From positions 1 through 64,000 of the forward strand of contig DNTB01000020.1 in the NCBI GenBank assembly GCA_003499525.1: 64,000 bases of DNA, in the 5' to 3' direction. Origin of the DNA: Flavobacteriales bacterium. GTDB lineage: Bacteria; Bacteroidota; Bacteroidia; Flavobacteriales_G; Salibacteraceae. The position numbers were made by a program, and so were the translations under genes. Shown one piece after another: positions 60,937-64,000 of the stretch. The notes beneath the pieces were generated by a model, which did not search any database, was not told the DNA's origin, and saw only the letters and a program-made list of their open reading frames with translations. How positions within the stretch are numbered: position 1 is the first letter of the stretch; each line of letters opens with the position of its first letter.

Positions 60937-63402
60937 TTGACACGTTTCCATTTTGTTATTCTGTTTGGAAGTGCATTTGTAGTCCTTTCATCTTGTAAGG
61001 GATACAAATATCTGGAGGAAGATCAGAAGCTCCTGACAAACAATAAGATAGTTGTTGAGCAAGGTAAATATGATACCGAGGATCTTTACCCTTTTTTAAG
61101 GCAAAAGCCTAACCGTAAAACTCTTTTTCTTTTTAGAATTCAGCTTGGGATCTACAATGCATACAACGATGAAAAATTAGCAGAGCGTAACTCGAAAAAG
61201 AGAATCAGGTGGGATAAAAAAAACGCGCGCAGGCTGGAAAAAGGCAAAGATACTTTGGAGTTTGCGCCGGTATGGGGATATCGGCTTAAACATAATTCCG
61301 GTGAACCTCCCGTTGCATACGATTCTAACCTGGCTGAAAGAAGTGTGCAGCAATTAAGTCAAAGACTGTTTAATAAAGGCTACTTCAGAAATCAGGTAAC
61401 ATTCTCTACGGAGACTTTTCGAAATGGAAGAAAAGTAAAGGTTACCTACTTTGTGAAGGTTAAAGATCCCTATCTGATTAAGAAAGTACAAAAGGCCATC
61501 CGCGATACTTCTTTACTTGATGAGGTAAAAATCTTAAGCCGACAAACCAAATTGAGGGTTGGTGACAATTACGACGTTGAGGTACTCGACGCAGAAAGAG
61601 CCCGAATTGTGAGCGGTATGAGAAATATGGGTTACTACGATTTTATACGAGACTATGTAGCCTTTGAAATTGACAGCACCTATGAGACTACTGCAGTAAA
61701 AGTCAAAGTGATCATAAAAGATCCCCGCAATACATCCACCAATGAACTCAATGCGGACAGTAATGAATTTGGTAAACATTTGAGGTATAGAATAGACAAA
61801 ATATACCTCAACAGCAGTTTTAGCCCGAAGTACTCTCCTTCTGAAGAAGACACTATTCTCTATGATGAACTGATCATCCAGAATGCCTCTCACCTCAAAT
61901 ATTTTCCTAAAAGACTAAGAAGAGCTGTTTTCATCAATTCGGGTGATCTCTTTTCGGAAGAGACTCAGCGATATACTTATTCCAGGTTAACCTCATTGAG
62001 CAACTTCAAGTTTATCAGTATCCAATACGAAAAAGGGGACGAGCCCAATACCTTGAATTGCAGAATCAATATGACCCCATTTCCGAGACAGTCTCTGGGA
62101 GTTGAAGGTGAAGGAACCAATTCTCAGGGGAACCTTGGTATTTCAGGCTATCTCAGTTATAACAACAAAAATACTTTTGGCGGCGCTGAGCAACTTCTCA
62201 TTCGATTAAAAGGAGGATTGGAAGCGCAACAAACCAATACCTTCAGCTCGGGAGAGGCAAACCCTACAAATACATTTGATGTTTTCAATACCGTTGAATA
62301 CGGTCTCGAAACATCCATTCTTTTACCAGATCTACTGCTGGTAAGACAGCGGTCAAGAAGTTCTATTCCGAAATATCGGGTTCCTAAAACTTCTTTAAAC
62401 CTTATTTTCAACTTTCAAAACAGACCAGACTTCGTCCGCACTCTAATCAATACAAGTTTGAAATACAGCTTTCAACTCAATACAAAAAAGCTAAACTCTT
62501 TTGTGGTCTATCCTATTAATGCCAGTTACATCAACATTAACAAATCTCCTGATTTTCGAGCTCGTTTAGATTCCTTAAACAACCCTACTCTTTCAGCCAC
62601 TTATGACAGTACCTTCATTCTCGGAACACAGGTGATCCATCTTTGGAGTAATAAGCGAGGGTCAGTTCCCAATTACACTCAAAATCAGGTGAACGTTGAA
62701 TTCGCCGGTAATTCCTTAAATCTGGTTAATAACCTTTTAGGCACCGAACCAATTGAAAAAGACGGCGAATCTTTTTATGTGCTGGGCAATATCCGGTACG
62801 CACAATTCTTCAAAATCAGTGATGATATTCGGTATTACACTCAGCTCACCAGGCATCAAAAACTAGCTTATCGACTTTTCGGAGGTATAGGAATCCCATA
62901 TGGAAATACCACTACACTTCCCTTCGACAAGAGTTTTTTCGGTGGTGGTGCAAATGATATCAGGGCCTGGAGGGCTAGAACTCTTGGGCCTGGGGGGTTA
63001 TTATTAGATAATCCCAACAAACAAGGCATTGATCAGGTAGCGGACATCAAGATAGAGGCCAATGCCGAATATCGATTCGACCTTATTCGACAGCTCGAGG
63101 GAGCTCTATTCATGGATGTGGGAAATATCTGGTTGCTTTCTGCAGACTCTACCCGCCCAAATGCCGATTTTGACATTAACCGATTTTACAAGGAAATTGC
63201 TGTAGGAGCTGGTGCAGGACTGCGACTGAACTTCGGCTTTCTGCTTGTACGATTCGATTTTGGTTTCAAAATTCGCGATCCGGCATTGCCAGAAAATGAG
63301 CGATGGATTTTTAATGACCGACCCTCCTTAAGAGCACTAGAAGAGCAAGGATTCCAGTACGAGTATTGGACCTTTAATTTAGGTATTGATTATCCTTTTT
63401 GA
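60937..63402 (+). CDS. tamL: BamA/TamA-family outer membrane lipoprotein TamL
   Basis: An 821-residue Omp85 protein. It is a lipoprotein: MTRFHFVILFGSAFVVLSSC with lipobox Cys20, then GYKYLEEDQKLLTNNKI. POTRA-like repeats occupy about residues 100-360, and a C-terminal beta-barrel (about 420-821) ends in WTFNLGIDYPF with a terminal Phe. In Bacteroidota TamL with TamB is thought to be essential for outer-membrane assembly. Start is TTG (60937), the only codon giving a proper signal. Confidence 0.9.
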   Translation: MTRFHFVILFGSAFVVLSSCKGYKYLEEDQKLLTNNKIVVEQGKYDTEDLYPFLRQKPNRKTLFLFRIQLGIYNAYNDEKLAERNSKKRIRWDKKNARRLEKGKDTLEFAPVWGYRLKHNSGEPPVAYDSNLAERSVQQLSQRLFNKGYFRNQVTFSTETFRNGRKVKVTYFVKVKDPYLIKKVQKAIRDTSLLDEVKILSRQTKLRVGDNYDVEVLDAERARIVSGMRNMGYYDFIRDYVAFEIDSTYETTAVKVKVIIKDPRNTSTNELNADSNEFGKHLRYRIDKIYLNSSFSPKYSPSEEDTILYDELIIQNASHLKYFPKRLRRAVFINSGDLFSEETQRYTYSRLTSLSNFKFISIQYEKGDEPNTLNCRINMTPFPRQSLGVEGEGTNSQGNLGISGYLSYNNKNTFGGAEQLLIRLKGGLEAQQTNTFSSGEANPTNTFDVFNTVEYGLETSILLPDLLLVRQRSRSSIPKYRVPKTSLNLIFNFQNRPDFVRTLINTSLKYSFQLNTKKLNSFVVYPINASYININKSPDFRARLDSLNNPTLSATYDSTFILGTQVIHLWSNKRGSVPNYTQNQVNVEFAGNSLNLVNNLLGTEPIEKDGESFYVLGNIRYAQFFKISDDIRYYTQLTRHQKLAYRLFGGIGIPYGNTTTLPFDKSFFGGGANDIRAWRARTLGPGGLLLDNPNKQGIDQVADIKIEANAEYRFDLIRQLEGALFMDVGNIWLLSADSTRPNADFDINRFYKEIAVGAGAGLRLNFGFLLVRFDFGFKIRDPALPENERWIFNDRPSLRALEEQGFQYEYWTFNLGIDYPF

Positions 63403-63463
63403 TACTTAATTCTACGTCAAAATTAACTTCACTTAATATTAATTCCGGGGCTCAGATAATTTT

Positions 63464-63471
63464 TAGCTTTG
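63464..63471 (+). promoter_or_regulatory. -7 box of the aldolase gene
   Basis: TAGCTTTG, an exact TAnnTTTG match, 31 bases before the ATG at 63503. No clear -33 box is visible. Confidence 0.5.
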
Positions 63472-63502
63472 CAGCCATTCAAAAAACGCTAAATCAATAT
63501 TC

Positions 63503-64000
63503 ATGTCAGATTTTGGAAGGATACAAGAACTATTAGGCTCAAAAGCAGAATATCTGTTAGATCATAAAAGCAAGACGGTTTTAAAAGAACAACTACATCT
63601 CCCAGGACCTGATTTCGTTTCAGAAAACTTCGGTGATTCGGACAGAAGCCCACAGGTTTTACGAAGCCTGCAAGCTCTCTATGGAAATGGCCGCTTAGGT
63701 GGAACTGGTTACCTTTCTATTCTTCCAGTGGATCAGGGAATAGAGCACACCGCTGGGTCATCCTTCGCTCCTAACCCCATTTATTACAACCCTGAAAACA
63801 TTGTGAAACTGGCATTGGAATCAGAGTGCAATGCGGTGGCATCAACCTTTGATGTGCTTGCGGCTCATGCCAGAAAGTATGCTCACAAAATTCCATTTGT
63901 GGTAAAAATCAACCATAACGAATTGATGACTTATCCTACCACATATGATCAAATCATGTTCGGATCAGTTGATCGGGCCTGGGAATTGGGTGCGGTAGCC
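63503..64000 (+). CDS. fbaB: Class I fructose-bisphosphate aldolase (5' part)
   Basis: The first 166 codons, running off the right edge. The protein begins MSDFGRIQELLGSKAEYLLD, then LSILPVDQGIEHTAGSSF, CNAVASTFDVLAAHARKYAH and VVKINHNELMTYP, which are typical of the archaeal-type class I aldolase (FbaB, DhnA). It splits fructose-1,6-bisphosphate in glycolysis and makes it in gluconeogenesis. The Schiff-base lysine should lie beyond the window. The start is ATG 63503, with a -7 box upstream. Confidence 0.9.
   Translation, partial: MSDFGRIQELLGSKAEYLLDHKSKTVLKEQLHLPGPDFVSENFGDSDRSPQVLRSLQALYGNGRLGGTGYLSILPVDQGIEHTAGSSFAPNPIYYNPENIVKLALESECNAVASTFDVLAAHARKYAHKIPFVVKINHNELMTYPTTYDQIMFGSVDRAWELGAVA

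Noticed and set aside
1..64000. tRNA, rRNA, CRISPR, insertion sequences, prophage or toxin-antitoxin cassettes
   Set aside because: The gaps are short and contain no cloverleaf, spaced repeats or transposase-like frames that I could recognise.

Overview
The window comes from a chromosome of a Bacteroidota bacterium, most likely a free-living, respiring member of the Cytophagales or a nearby order. Supporting evidence: Bacteroidota-restricted families (DUF3276, DUF4476, DUF4136, DUF4159, GT117/DUF2723, a roughly 320-residue NusB, lipoprotein TamL); pieces of the type IX secretion system (plug protein, PorT, a cargo with a C-terminal sorting domain); promoters of the Bacteroidota type (-7 box TAnnTTTG); few recognisable Shine-Dalgarno sites. 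The DNA is AT-rich and evenly coded. I see no mobile element, phage, CRISPR array, rRNA or tRNA. Coding density is very high and no gene-free stretch exceeds 300 bases.

Layout. 1-5.7 kb: the end of a SpmA/SpmB-type gene, then a minus-strand housekeeping run nusB-DUF1573-yajC-ybbR-coaE-nnrDE-DUF4136. 5.8-17.2 kb: mostly plus-strand housekeeping genes (ABC exporter, PUR-like DUF3276, rpsP-rimM, DUF4476-DUF423, ATP-type PEP carboxykinase, rsmE-DUF4159-ion channel, a T9SS cargo) with a minus HD hydrolase and saccharopine dehydrogenase between them. 17.2-21 kb: hisS-hutH and an ECF sigma factor on the minus strand. 21-29.7 kb: uvrA, then a five-gene minus operon (OMP, queE, TPR/PD40/OmpA protein, truA, ABC exporter). 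29.9-36.5 kb: a GT117 membrane glycosyltransferase, a TPR hybrid histidine kinase and mazG. 36.5-43.8 kb: the Na+-translocating NADH:quinone reductase operon nqrABCDEF-apbE and, on the opposite strand, a tiny cysteine-rich membrane protein that looks like NqrM. 44-55.4 kb: T9SS plug, proline catabolic pruA, divIC, mutAB, several unknown envelope genes and meaB. 55.5-64 kb: aminotransferase, heptose kinase, ubiE-porT, trmH, tamL and the start of a class I fructose-bisphosphate aldolase.

How the genes work together. Energy metabolism is a sodium-motive respiratory chain: NQR with its flavin-inserting enzyme ApbE and a probable iron-delivery factor, feeding menaquinone made with UbiE/MenG. PruA, HutH, the methylmalonyl-CoA mutase with its chaperone MeaB, PEP carboxykinase and aldolase fit growth on amino acids and propionyl-CoA with gluconeogenesis. 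The other theme is envelope biogenesis: T9SS parts, TamL, YajC, an OmpA-type peptidoglycan anchor, GT117 and heptose kinase. The observations I would follow up first are the NqrM-like protein, a 16-bp palindrome that is at once the -7 box of two divergent genes (tamL and trmH), a candidate protein spanning both membranes at 51.4-52.6 kb, and an inverted repeat abutting the start codon of the ECF sigma gene.
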